This document shows positions 16,745-27,700 of a stretch of 64,000 nucleotides of DNA, in pieces. Below the pieces are notes generated by a model that made no database searches, had not been told where the DNA came from, and saw only the letters and a program-made list of their open reading frames with translations. Source of the stretch: CAWHHZ01 sp963829355 (lineage in GTDB: Bacteria > Acidobacteriota > Thermoanaerobaculia > Gp7-AA8 > JAHWKK01). The position numbers and the translations under genes are program-made. The stretch lies in assembly GCA_963829355.1 (NCBI GenBank), contig CAWHHZ010000019.1:1-64000 (forward strand), written 5' to 3'. Within the stretch, counting starts at the first letter, position 1, and every line of letters begins with the position of its first letter.

Positions 16745-18205
16745 TCACTCCACCTTCGAAGCCTTTGTCTCGACCTCTCCCCCCGAGAGCAGGGTCATCA
16801 GATTGCTCTCCGCCGTCGTCTGCCCCGGTGCGAGTCGGACGACGACCTGATACGCCTCGATCGCTTCCTGAGTGCGTCCCAGCCTGACGAGGGTATTGGC
16901 GCGATTGAAGTGAGCGTCCGCAAAACTCGGAAGGATCTCAGTTGCGCGCTCGTACTCCATGACCGCCTCGGCGTCGCGCCCTTCCGAAGCGAGATAAACG
17001 CCACGTCCGTAGTGAGCGCGAACGCTGTTCGGAGCATCGGCGACCAGCGATTGGAAGAAACGATCGGTATCGATCCAGACGAGGCTTCTGTGAATCGTAC
17101 GACCGCCGTACAGGAGCAGAATGACCGAGAGCAGGATCAGAAACCCGAAGCGGCGCTTGACGAACTTTCGTCGCGAGAGCCAGACGGCGGCGACGAGCGC
17201 CGCACCGGCGCTCGGTAGGTAGGCCAGCCGTTCGGCCATGATCGTGCCGATCGGGAAGAGCAGATTGGATGCTGGCAGGAAGAGAACCCACCACGCGATG
17301 ACACCGGGGGCGTAGGCCCTCTTTTTCCAGATGATCCCCAGCGAGGCGGCGAGCAGGAGGAGGCCGGCGAGGGCGCGCGGATCACCCAGCCGAACGACGA
17401 GCGGGATCTGTTTATACGAATACTCGACTGAAAGATGGAGCGGAACATAGGTCTTCCAGAGATAGAGCGCTTGAACCCACAGAGCGGAGATCGCTCGCCA
17501 GAACGGGCTCTGAAGCGAAGCCGGATTGTCGGCGGCGGGAATCACATCGGCGCCGGTGCTTACGAGCGTCCGGATGACCAGAATCGACGCGATGATCGCA
17601 ACTGCAGCGATCGCATCAGAGATGAATCTCTTTCTGGGAGCTGGCGCGGCCAGAAAGCCGATGGCGGCGAGTGCGGCGGCAGACTCCTTCGAGTAGACGG
17701 CAAGAGCGAATGCCAGCACGGCGAGAAGTCGATGGTCGCGGCGATGCAGGAGGAGCGCTCCCACGCCGAAACAGGCAGCGAGCAACTCCGCTGATCCGAA
17801 CGCGGGCGCGACGGCCTCGACATGAATCGGGAACATCGCGAAGAGGAACGCCGCGAGGAAGGAGGTTAGAGGAGGGACGTCGAGCTCGCGGAGGTATTCG
17901 TGGATCAGCAGGACGACGGCCATCCCGAGGAGGAGATTGAAGAGATGAAAAACAATCGGAGCGCCACCACTCGAAGTCCAGAGGAGGACCCAGAAACTCC
18001 TGGTGATCGGGCGATAGAGGGTGAGGAGCGGTCGGTCCGGCCAGAACGGTTCGTTCCAGACCTCCCCGAGGCCTTCGAGCGAATGGAGAGTCTCGTTCTC
18101 GACGATGAGTGGGACGTCGTCGTAGATGAATCCGCCCGCGAGTGTGATCAGGTTCGGGAGGAGGAATGCGAGCGCGAGCCAGAGCCGGGGGCGGGGAAGC
18201 GACAT
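16745..18205 (-). CDS. TMTC-like multi-TM protein with C-terminal TPR repeats
   Basis: 486 residues. About ten hydrophobic helices include an N-terminal loop with FIYDDVPLIVEN (the DD of GT-C glycosyltransferases). Two TPR units follow in roughly the last 100 residues (AHYGRGVYLASEGRDAEAVMEYERA and AHFNRANTLVRLGRTQEAIEAY). This is the layout of bacterial TMTC/PMT-type proteins, putative O-mannosyl- or lipid-linked sugar transferases of the inner membrane. The ATG at 18205 begins directly before the first hydrophobic segment; the upstream in-frame extension overlaps repeat DNA and is unlikely to be translated. No operon partner. Confidence 0.8.
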   Translation of the reverse strand: MSLPRPRLWLALAFLLPNLITLAGGFIYDDVPLIVENETLHSLEGLGEVWNEPFWPDRPLLTLYRPITRSFWVLLWTSSGGAPIVFHLFNLLLGMAVVLLIHEYLRELDVPPLTSFLAAFLFAMFPIHVEAVAPAFGSAELLAACFGVGALLLHRRDHRLLAVLAFALAVYSKESAAALAAIGFLAAPAPRKRFISDAIAAVAIIASILVIRTLVSTGADVIPAADNPASLQSPFWRAISALWVQALYLWKTYVPLHLSVEYSYKQIPLVVRLGDPRALAGLLLLAASLGIIWKKRAYAPGVIAWWVLFLPASNLLFPIGTIMAERLAYLPSAGAALVAAVWLSRRKFVKRRFGFLILLSVILLLYGGRTIHRSLVWIDTDRFFQSLVADAPNSVRAHYGRGVYLASEGRDAEAVMEYERATEILPSFADAHFNRANTLVRLGRTQEAIEAYQVVVRLAPGQTTAESNLMTLLSGGEVETKASKVE

Positions 18206-18290
18206 GAGGGGAATTATGAATGCTGAACGGCTGAATGGTGAATGTTGAATGTCCTGATTTGCGGTGGCGCTGATGAAAATGCCCGCCGTC

Positions 18291-18470
18291 CTGTCATTCC
18301 GAAGGAGCGGCTTCATCGCGACTCATCGTCTCTGGGTGGCAGGAAGTGTCCAAGACCCCCTGCCCAGATTCCTCGCTACGCTTCGGAATGACAGGTCGTG
18401 CGAATGACGGGCCGTGGGTTCGGAATGACGGGCGTCTTCGGAATGAGGCTCTTTCTTCGGAATGACAGGG
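18291..18470. repeat. ATTCCGAAGGAG palindromic element
   Basis: Left end CTGTCATTCCGAAGGAGCGG, right end CGCTTCGGAATGACAGG (to 18395). It is followed by three more partial TTCGGAATGA copies up to 18470. A second copy is at 33953-34060. It sits in the 520-base spacer before the giant gene. That spacer otherwise shows only a short CGGCGT-TTT-GACGCCG hairpin near 18623-18640. Confidence 0.7.
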
Positions 18471-18725
18471 CCGTGTCGCCGGACGCTCGAGGGTGGGCCA
18501 TCATCAGCCGCCCGATCGTTTGCCGTGACCTCAATCACGAGATATCGTGATCGACATGACATACTCTTTCTTCTTGCAGGATGAGGCGAATTGGGTGTAT
18601 TTTCCAAAATTAAACGTATCCTGCGGCGTTTTGACGCCGTCGGTTGAACTTTGCTGTCCTCAGGGCAGAAAATCAGGGATCTCTTCCCGATTGAATCGAT
18701 ATTGAATCAATAAGGACCCGCACCG

Positions 18726-21700
18726 ATGAATGGCCAGCCGAAAGACCAGAGTTTCCTTGACCTCTCCCCCCGCACACATGCAGCGATGATCGTCCTGATC
18801 GGTCTGCTGCTGCTCGGCGCATGGGCGCCCGGTGCCTATGCCGCGGTATGTCAGACCGCGCCGGTCGCGACTCCACCCATGTTCTGGACGAGCGCGGGGG
18901 ACTGGAGCTGTGGGAAGGTCCCGGACGCTGGCGACGACGTCGAGATCCTTCACGACGTCTACTTCAACCAGTTCACCGGTGGCGCCAACAGCCTCGTGGT
19001 AAACAGCGGCGTCACCCTCGACCTCGCTTACAGTAGCGGAGGCACGCTCACTGTCAGCAATGGCCTGGTGGTGGACCAGGCAATCGTGGATACGTTCAGC
19101 TCCGGCGCTACGGTGGTCGTGAGCGGAGGAAGCATCTCATCGAGCCTGACCGGACTGATCTCGACTCCCGTGCAGATCTCCGGTGCTGTGTCAGTCTCCA
19201 GTGGTCTGGTAACGTTCAACAACTCGGTCCTCATCGATCCTGGTGTGACGCTGACCAACAATGGCGACGCGCGATTCAACAGTGGGATCAGTGGGAGCGG
19301 GACATTCGTCAGTGGTGCCGGCAGTACGACGCGGCTCGGAGGCGGTACGGTAAGCGTGACGAACTTCGATCCGTCGGGTGCGGGAAGCTCCTTCCGCTAT
19401 CTGGCTGCGAGTCCCACTGTGCGAGGAGGTGCCGGGGTCACGTACGACACCCTCTGGATCCAGACCACCGGTACAGCGACGCTCGATTCGGCTGTTTCGA
19501 TCGCAACGGCCCTCTCAATTCAGAGTGGCATCTTCAGTGACGCGGGATTTGCGATTGCGGCGACCGGCGCAAATCTCGGAATCGCGGCTGACTCCTCATT
19601 CCATATCTTCAACACGGCGCCGAATCCATTCCCCGATTTTGCAACCTTTGCGATTGCGGCCGATCCCGACCCGAACGCGTGCTGCAGCGCGGCGGGAGAA
19701 GTTGCCTACGTTGCCGAAGCAGCTCAGAACGTTCCGGGATTCACTCCCGGAGGTGTACAGATCTCTTATGGACAGCTCAGGATCGATTCGAACAACTACT
19801 TTGACAAGACACTGGTCTCGGGGCCGGCTCAGGTCAGAGACGACCTCATCGTTGACAACACGTACGACTCGGTGATCTTCGACTATGGCGCCACCTTCCT
19901 CATTGGTAGCGGGGTAGTGGAAGTCGGTGGATCGGTCGACGGAGGCGGTGAGATCTCGATGACGACCGGTCAGCTTCTGCTGGGCGGGGACTGGTTCGGA
20001 TGGGGAAACCTGACCGCCGGAAGCGGTACCGTGACCTACAACGGTGACGGGGCGCAGACGATCGGGGAATTGACCTACTACAACCTGACGGTTGGACAGG
20101 GAACGGACCCGGACTATGTGTATGCACAGTACGGCAATGCAAATGTCTCGAATCAACTGCTGATCGACACTGGCGGAAAACTCGAGCTGCGGGGAAGCAA
20201 GATCACTCCCACCGACGCGGCGGGAACGCCTGCTCCGGGGACCGGCTCGTTGAAGATGAATGCGGGCGCGGAGCTCTATCTGGGGAGCAACTGCGGGAGC
20301 GCCGCGCCGATGCCTGATTTCGGTACGTTCTCGCTCGATCCGGCGAGTCTGGTGAGTTTCGAGGCCGAAGCAGATCAGCTCGTTCCGATCAGTCCGGTCT
20401 ACGGGAATGTGAGAATCACCTCCGTTCCGGTGTGTCTTGCCGTTGGCCTCAGGGAAGAGATCGACCCGGAGTCGAGCCGACTCGGAGGAGCCGGCTCGAG
20501 CCGCCGGAGGCCGGTCCAGACTCCGAATCGCGAGTTCTCGCTTCCATTGAACGCGGTCTACACCAAGACGGCAGTCCCCACTCCTTCTTCGACGCTTCCC
20601 GGCGCGGCGGTTGGCACACTCACGATCGGAGGGGGGCTCGAGATCCTCAATGATCTCGGCCAGAACGACACGAACGCGCTCGACATGAACTCGGCTTCAC
20701 TCAGCGTCGCAGCCGACATTTCCGGCGATGGCAATCTCAGCTTTACCGGAGCGAGTGACTCGATGACCGTGGGTGGCAATTTCACGGTCGATGGAATCTT
20801 TTCCCGGCCCGATCTGGTGACGATGACCGGCGCAAGCCTGAGTGGTTCCGGTCTGCTGCGCGATGGACAGTACGGCGATCTGGTCATCACGGGCGGAGAC
20901 TACAGCCTCCACGTCGCAGACACTTTCTTTGCACCGGGAACCGTCCAGGTCGACGCCGGTGCCCGGCTCGATCTCGGCAGCTACAGTCCGTTTGTCATCA
21001 GCGCCAGCGTATCGGGAGAAATCGCCGGCACCAGCAATCTCAGAATCTCCAACTCCCTCTCGGGAACGAACGGGCTTCTGAACCTGCCTGTGACGATCGC
21101 CGGCTTTGGCGCGACCTCGACAGGAAGTCTTCAAGTCACGGGTGATCTGACGATTTTCTCCTCGAGCTCCCTCACCAACGGCGGAGTACTCGACGTCAAT
21201 GGCAACATCGTAGACTCTTTCGCGGCATCACCGGCGCTGATCGCTGGCTCAGGATCGACCCTTTCCGTTGGAGGAGCAGCAGGAATCGATTCGGCCCTCG
21301 TTGCCGATTTCGCGACCAATCCGAACCTTCTCATTTTTGACGGTGGGAATCAGCCGATCCCAGGCATCGCCTTCAGCGACCTCCAGTTGAGCGGAAGCGG
21401 CATCAAAACTCCTGCTGGAAACCTCAGCGCCGTCAACCTGACGGTCGACACCGGTGTCACGCTCGATGCCGGCAACAATCAATACACCTTGTCCGGGGAT
21501 CTCACAGTTCCCGGAACCCTCAATGCCGGCACCAGCAGTTTCGTGTTCTCAGGCGATGGCGCAAGTGGGGGGCCGGAGCTGATCACCGGAACACTCACGT
21601 TCAGTTCGCTGACAATCAGCACGTCCGACGCTGATTCATCGACCATCGATGTCGAGATCCCGGCGGGCTCTGCCGTCACGGTCTCGAGTTTCATTTCGCT

Positions 21701-24700
21701 CGCGGACGACGTGCTCAGAACCACCAGTCCTCTCGTCATCGGGACGGGAGTCACCTCGATTGCAGCGACGACAGGCTGGGTCGACGGTCCCATTCAGAAG
21801 ACCTTCGGCTCGATCGGCGAGACCTTCGAGTTTCCGGTTGGAGCCGGCGGCGTGAAAGCGCCGCTCACGCTCACGGCGGACTCCACACCGATCACATTCA
21901 CAATCGGTGCGATCGACGGACAGCATCCGAACGCGCCAGCGAACTCCCTCGGTATGTTCTGGAACATTACCTCGACTGGAGGCCAGGCAGACGCCGTGTT
22001 CCAGTACGACGATTCTGATGTCACAGGAACTGAGGGAAGCTACGTACTCGGCCGGTGGAACGGAACCGCGTGGGTCGTGCAGAACGCTGTGATCGACACG
22101 ACTGGCAATACCGCGACCGTGAACAACGTCACGCAATTCTCGCCATGGACGCTGCTGCCGAACGCGGCCTGCCAGGTGGTCACGACGATCGACGGCGGAG
22201 CGGGCTCGCTCCGTCAGGCGATCCTGGACGCGAATGCCGGGACCTGCAACTCGATCACCTTCGCGATCGCAGGTACGGGTCCACACACGCTCGCACTGGC
22301 GAGCAATCTTCCGATCCTCAGCCAGGACGGTGTCACGATCGACGGATTCACTCAGTCGGGCGCTTCGGCGAATACCGCGGGATTCGGATCGGCATCGAAT
22401 GCGAATCACCAGATCGTGATCACGGGGTCATCGCCGAGCATCAACGCTCTTCAGATCAATGGCTCGAACAACGTCGTCACCGGATTGTCGTTCGCCGGTC
22501 TCACCGATGCGATACTCGTCTCGGGGACGTTGACGAGCTCGAACGTCATCTCAGGGAACGTCTTCCACAGTTCCAACAGGGGCGTCATCGTCAACACCGG
22601 CTCAGGGAACGTCGTCGGCGGAGCTGCTGCGGCCGATAGAAACGTCTTCGACAACATGTCGGGTTCGTCGGTTCAACTGGACGGCTCCTCCGCGGGAACC
22701 ACGGTGCGTGGCAACTACATCGGCTTCGACCCCTCGGGCTTCACACCCAGTGGCAACTTTGGCTTCGGCATTCTGGTCCAGGGTTCCGCGAACAACACGA
22801 TTGAGCAGAACGTCGTCTCAAACAGCGGACTCTCCACGGGACACGGAATCGAGATCAACGGTAACAACAACACGATTACGAACAACCGCATCGGCACTAC
22901 GCTCAGTGGTACCGGCGCAATGGCCAATGGTTCGTCCGGTGGCTCGGTCGGTGTTGCCCTGGTCACGGGAACCTCGAATACCGTCAGTGGCAACCTGATC
23001 AGCGGGCACGATCAGGGAGGCATTTCCCAATTCGAGAGTGGGATCTACGTCAGCTCGTCGAACAACGACATCTTCGGCAATCTGATCGGGACCGACGTTT
23101 CCGGCTCCGGATCGATCCCGAACCGCTTCGGAATCATCTTCGATACCGGCTCGACGGGTAACGTCGTCGGCGGTGGCCTCGGCGCCAACACCATCATGAA
23201 CAGCGTCCTCGACGGCATCATGGCTGTTGGCGGCTCGGGCAACAAGTGGGTCGACAACGTCATCTCCGCTAATGGGGCGATGGCCGTCGATCTGAATGAT
23301 GACGACACCATCAACGATGATGCCGGCGACGCGGACAGCGGGGCCAATGGACTTCAGAACCCGCCGACGATCACATCAGCGGTGCTGGCCAGCGGTACGC
23401 TCTATACGACTGTGAGTCTCGATTCATCGACGCCGAACCCGGGCGCTCTTCTGATCGAGATCGTACAAACGGATGGCGGAGGGCAGATCAACGCCTCGGT
23501 CGGAACGCAATGCGTCGCGGGTTCAGTTCTCGTGAATGCGCCGGTGAACCTGCCGGCCGGGGCGCTGACGAGTGGAAACCTGATCGCAGCACTCGCGACG
23601 AGCTACAGCGATGGGTCTTGCACCACCGTGTCCGAGGGTTCCTCCGAGGTGGGTACGAGCTTCACCGTAGTGGCCAACACGGCGCCAGTGGCGGGGGACG
23701 ACATCCCATCTACATCGGAGGACACTGCCGTGACCTTTGCGGCAGGTTCAAATGATTCCGACGCCGAGAGCGGAGTGACGTTCGTGTCGTCGACGGCGGC
23801 ATCCAATGGAACCGCCGACTGTTCGGCGTATCCAAACTGCACGTACACCCCGAGCGCGAACTTCAATGGTACCGACAGCTTTACCTATACGATTCAGGAC
23901 GCCTACGGACTGACCGATACCGCGACAGTAACGGTGACGGTGAATCCGGTCAACGACCCTCCGGTGGCAGTGGACGACTCGGCGACTGCAGCGTTCGAGA
24001 CGGCGATCACGATCCCGGTTCTCGCAAATGACACCGATCTGGATGGCGATGCGCTCACCGTCGCCTCTGCCGGTTCGGCTGCGAACGGAACAGTCGCGTG
24101 TACCTCGGCAGACTGCACATACACGCCGGACAGCGGATTCGCCGGGGCCGACAATTTCACTTATACAGTCTCCGATGGGCAGGGCGGAACTGCCGTCGGA
24201 ACGGTGACCGTGACGGTCGCGGCGGCGACGGCGACTGATCTGCAGATTACCAAGAGCGGTCCCGCGACGGGCACCCGCGGTGAGACCGTGTCATTCACCA
24301 TCGCCGTGAAGAACCTCGGCCTGGTCGACGCCGCCGGCGTGAGTGTCGCCGATCCGGAGCCGGTGGGGCTGACACATCTTTCCAATAGCGGCGATTGCAC
24401 GACCTCGTTCCCCTGTGCTCTAGGGACCGTGCCGGCGGGCGCGACGAAGACGATCGTTGCAACTTACATGATCAAGGCATCGGCGCCTCGCACCGTGACA
24501 AACAGCGCCACGGTCACAACCTCGACGCCGGAAGCGACCCTGACGAACAACTCTTCCTCTGCGATGCTCAGCCTCTGTCCGCTGACGCCAACCGCGGTGC
24601 AACCCGTCGACGGCGCCGCCAGTGTCCCCAGGAGTGGTTCGCTCCAGTGGTCGGATGCTCGCTCGAATGTCTACGAGGTGTACTTCGGGCCGGCTGGCAG

Positions 24701-27700
24701 CGGCTGTTCGACGCTGGTGGCAAGAACCGCGGGAACTTCATTCCCGTACAGCGGTCTCTCGGAGGATCAGGATTACGAGTGGCGGGTCATTGCGACCGGC
24801 ACCGGCTGTGCGGATGCCGCATCTTCCTGTCAGACATTCACGACCGGAAGTAACACGGGATGTCCGACCGACAGGCCGGAGCTTCTCGAGCCGGTTCCGT
24901 CTGCGACGGTTTCGAGTCCGGTCAGCTTCACGTGGACGGCCGTCGACGGAGCGGTTTCGTACGACGTCGTCGTCGACCAGGGAACGGGACCTGTCGTCGT
25001 CGCGTCGACCACGACTGCGTCGGCGTCGGTTGTCCTCACGCCCGGAAGCTTCACCTGGTACGTCGAAGCTCACTTCGAGGGTGGATGCTCGACCGCATCA
25101 TTGAGCTCCACGTTCACGGTCGGCAACGGAGAGTGTGCGGAGGAGTCTCCTGTACTTCTCTCTCCCGCCGAGGGTGCGACGGGTCTCAGCTCGCCGCTGG
25201 AGTTCAGTTGGCTGGTCGTCCCGGGGGCAACGAGCTACCGCGTCTGGGTAGAGTCCGAGGGTAGTTTCCCCGTGGTCGTGGGAACGACGGCGGGAACGAG
25301 CCTCATCGCAACGGTGCCGAGTGGCGAGCTTCACTGGTACGTACAGGCCCTGTTCGATGGCTGTCCTCCGACGATCTCTGAGATCCGTACGGTTCATGTG
25401 GATGCCCGGGATGGTTGTTCCATCGCGGTTCCGGAGTTGACGGGACCTGCGTTCGACGTAGCGATCGACTCGCCCGTGACGTTCAGTTGGACGCCGGTTT
25501 CAGGCGCCATCCGCTATGCCGTGTGGGCCTCGATCGACGGTGATACCGAATCGATTATTGGCACGACCGAAGGCGAGGACAGCACGACTCTCGAGCGCGA
25601 GATGGATGCTGGCGAGATCGAGTGGTTCGTCGAGGTGTTCTTCGACGGCTGCCCGTCGACCAGAACCGAACCGAGCCGGTTCAGAGTCAATGACAACTTC
25701 GTCTGCGTGACCGATGTGCCGGAGCTGTTGCTGCCGGCGAACGGAGCCACTGGGCTGCCCGGGCTCGTGAAGTTCGAGTGGATGGCGGTTCCTACGGCGG
25801 TCGGATACCGGCTGTGGATGAGGACTGACGGCGTTGGGGAGTATGAGATGGCCGCATCCACTCTGGCGGAGACGGAGCTCTCGCTTCCGGTGCGCGGAAA
25901 CATGGCCGAGTGGTACGTTGAAGCCGTGTTCCCGGCGCCCTGTCAGCCGACGCAATCGGAGGAGAGCAGCTTCCAGTTGAAGCCGCCGATTTCCTGTACA
26001 GACGATGAACCCGGGCTGATTGCCCCCGTCGGTGGAATCACCCTCGGCGACCGGCGCGTGAAGCTGATGTGGACTGGCGTAGAGGGCGCGGCGGCCTACA
26101 ACGTGTGGGTTACGAGGGAGAATGGCGCACCCAGTCGTGTGGGCCTGACCTCGAGCGATGAGCTCTCGATCGAAGTCGATCTGGAGGAAGGGACTCACGA
26201 GTGGTGGGTGACCGCTCTGTTCGCCGGATGCAGTCCTGCCGAATCATCGCGCCAGACCTTCGTGGTGGACGAGCAGACTCCGGAAGGTTGCGAGAGCAAT
26301 TCGCAACTGTTGCTGATCTCTCCTGCTGAAGGGGCAGCGAATGTGGTTTCTCCAGTGATCTTCGAGTGGACCGAGGTTTCTGGAGCGATCGGGTATCAGA
26401 TCTGGCTGCTGGAGGGGGAGAACGACACGAAGCGAGCTCTCGGCGGCGTACGCGAAACGACTCAGGCCGTAGTGCAGACGGAAGTCGGCACGATCCGCTG
26501 GTACGTCGAGGCCTACCGGGAAGAGTGCGAGCCGGTGGTCAGCTCCATACAGCACTTCAAGGTGAAACCAGCCGGCCTCACGTGCGAGATTCCGGACAAG
26601 CCGCAGGTATACGTGCCGCAGAAGGTTGCGAGCGGAACCGAATACCGGATCTCCTGGGCTCAGGTCCCCGGTGCCACCGTGTACGAAGTGCAGGAGTCGA
26701 CGAGCCGTGTCTTCCGCGATCTGCCCACACGTGTGGTGAGAGGGACATCGACGCCCTATATGCATACGCTCTCGTCGCAGGGAACCTTCTATTACAGGGT
26801 TCGTGCGATTGGTGACTGCAACGGTGAGCGCAGCTCCTACTCGCCCGTTTCGGTGGTGACGGTCGACCCGAACTCGAGCGGTCCGGAGGCCAGTATCAAA
26901 CGTGGATATCATCTCTCCGCGGAAGATCTGGCCGGTTCCGAGATCCTGGAGCTCAACAAGGATGCGTTCTCACAGAACGGTGTCGAAGAGTTCGTCGTCG
27001 TTCTGCGCAGCTCCGGTGCTGAGCCTGAAACGGTTCGTCTCATCCCTGATCAGAGTTGGATGACGGTCGATCCCGAGGTTGTGACGCTCACTCCCGCCGG
27101 AGTCAGTGTCACGGTTCGCGCCCACATGGCGGCGTTGCCGCTCGGAACCAGCTCGGCGACGCTGCGTTACCAGACAGTGGATGGCGGAAAGGGAGCCAGC
27201 CAGGGAGGCGGCCTTCCGGTTTCAGTCTCTCTGGTCACTCCGGTCGCACAGGCCGGAAAGAACAAGCCGCTTCCGGAATCACTCGTGATCCCGGCGGTAG
27301 CCCATGCCGACGGAGCAAACTCCACGTGGCTCTCCGACATCCGGCTGACCAATATCGGCGCGGTGACACAGAAGTATCAGTTGAACTTCACGCCGGCGGG
27401 AGTCGACGGAACGCAGACGGGCAAGACCACGAACCTCGAGGTGAAGCCTGGTTCCACCGTCGCTCTCAACGACATCCTCGCCAACTGGTATGGCGCAGTC
27501 GGTGTCGAAGCGCAGCAGACGGGCATGCTCGAGATCCGTCCGATGAAGAGCTCCACGAGCTCGTCGATCGGTGGTCTCGCGGCGGTTGCGTCGGGCGGAT
27601 TCACATCGATGGCCTCGTCCCGCACCTACAATTTCACCCCGAACGGAACCTTCGGCCAATTCATCCCGGCTGTGCGGTTCGAGAAGTTCGTCGGTGTCGA

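Noticed and set aside
15207..16748. 513-codon minus-strand frame opposite the Rossmann-protein gene
   Set aside because: It has shadow-type composition (Arg/His/Asp-rich) and no domain; the plus-strand gene has a clear nucleotide-binding motif and is coupled to trxB.
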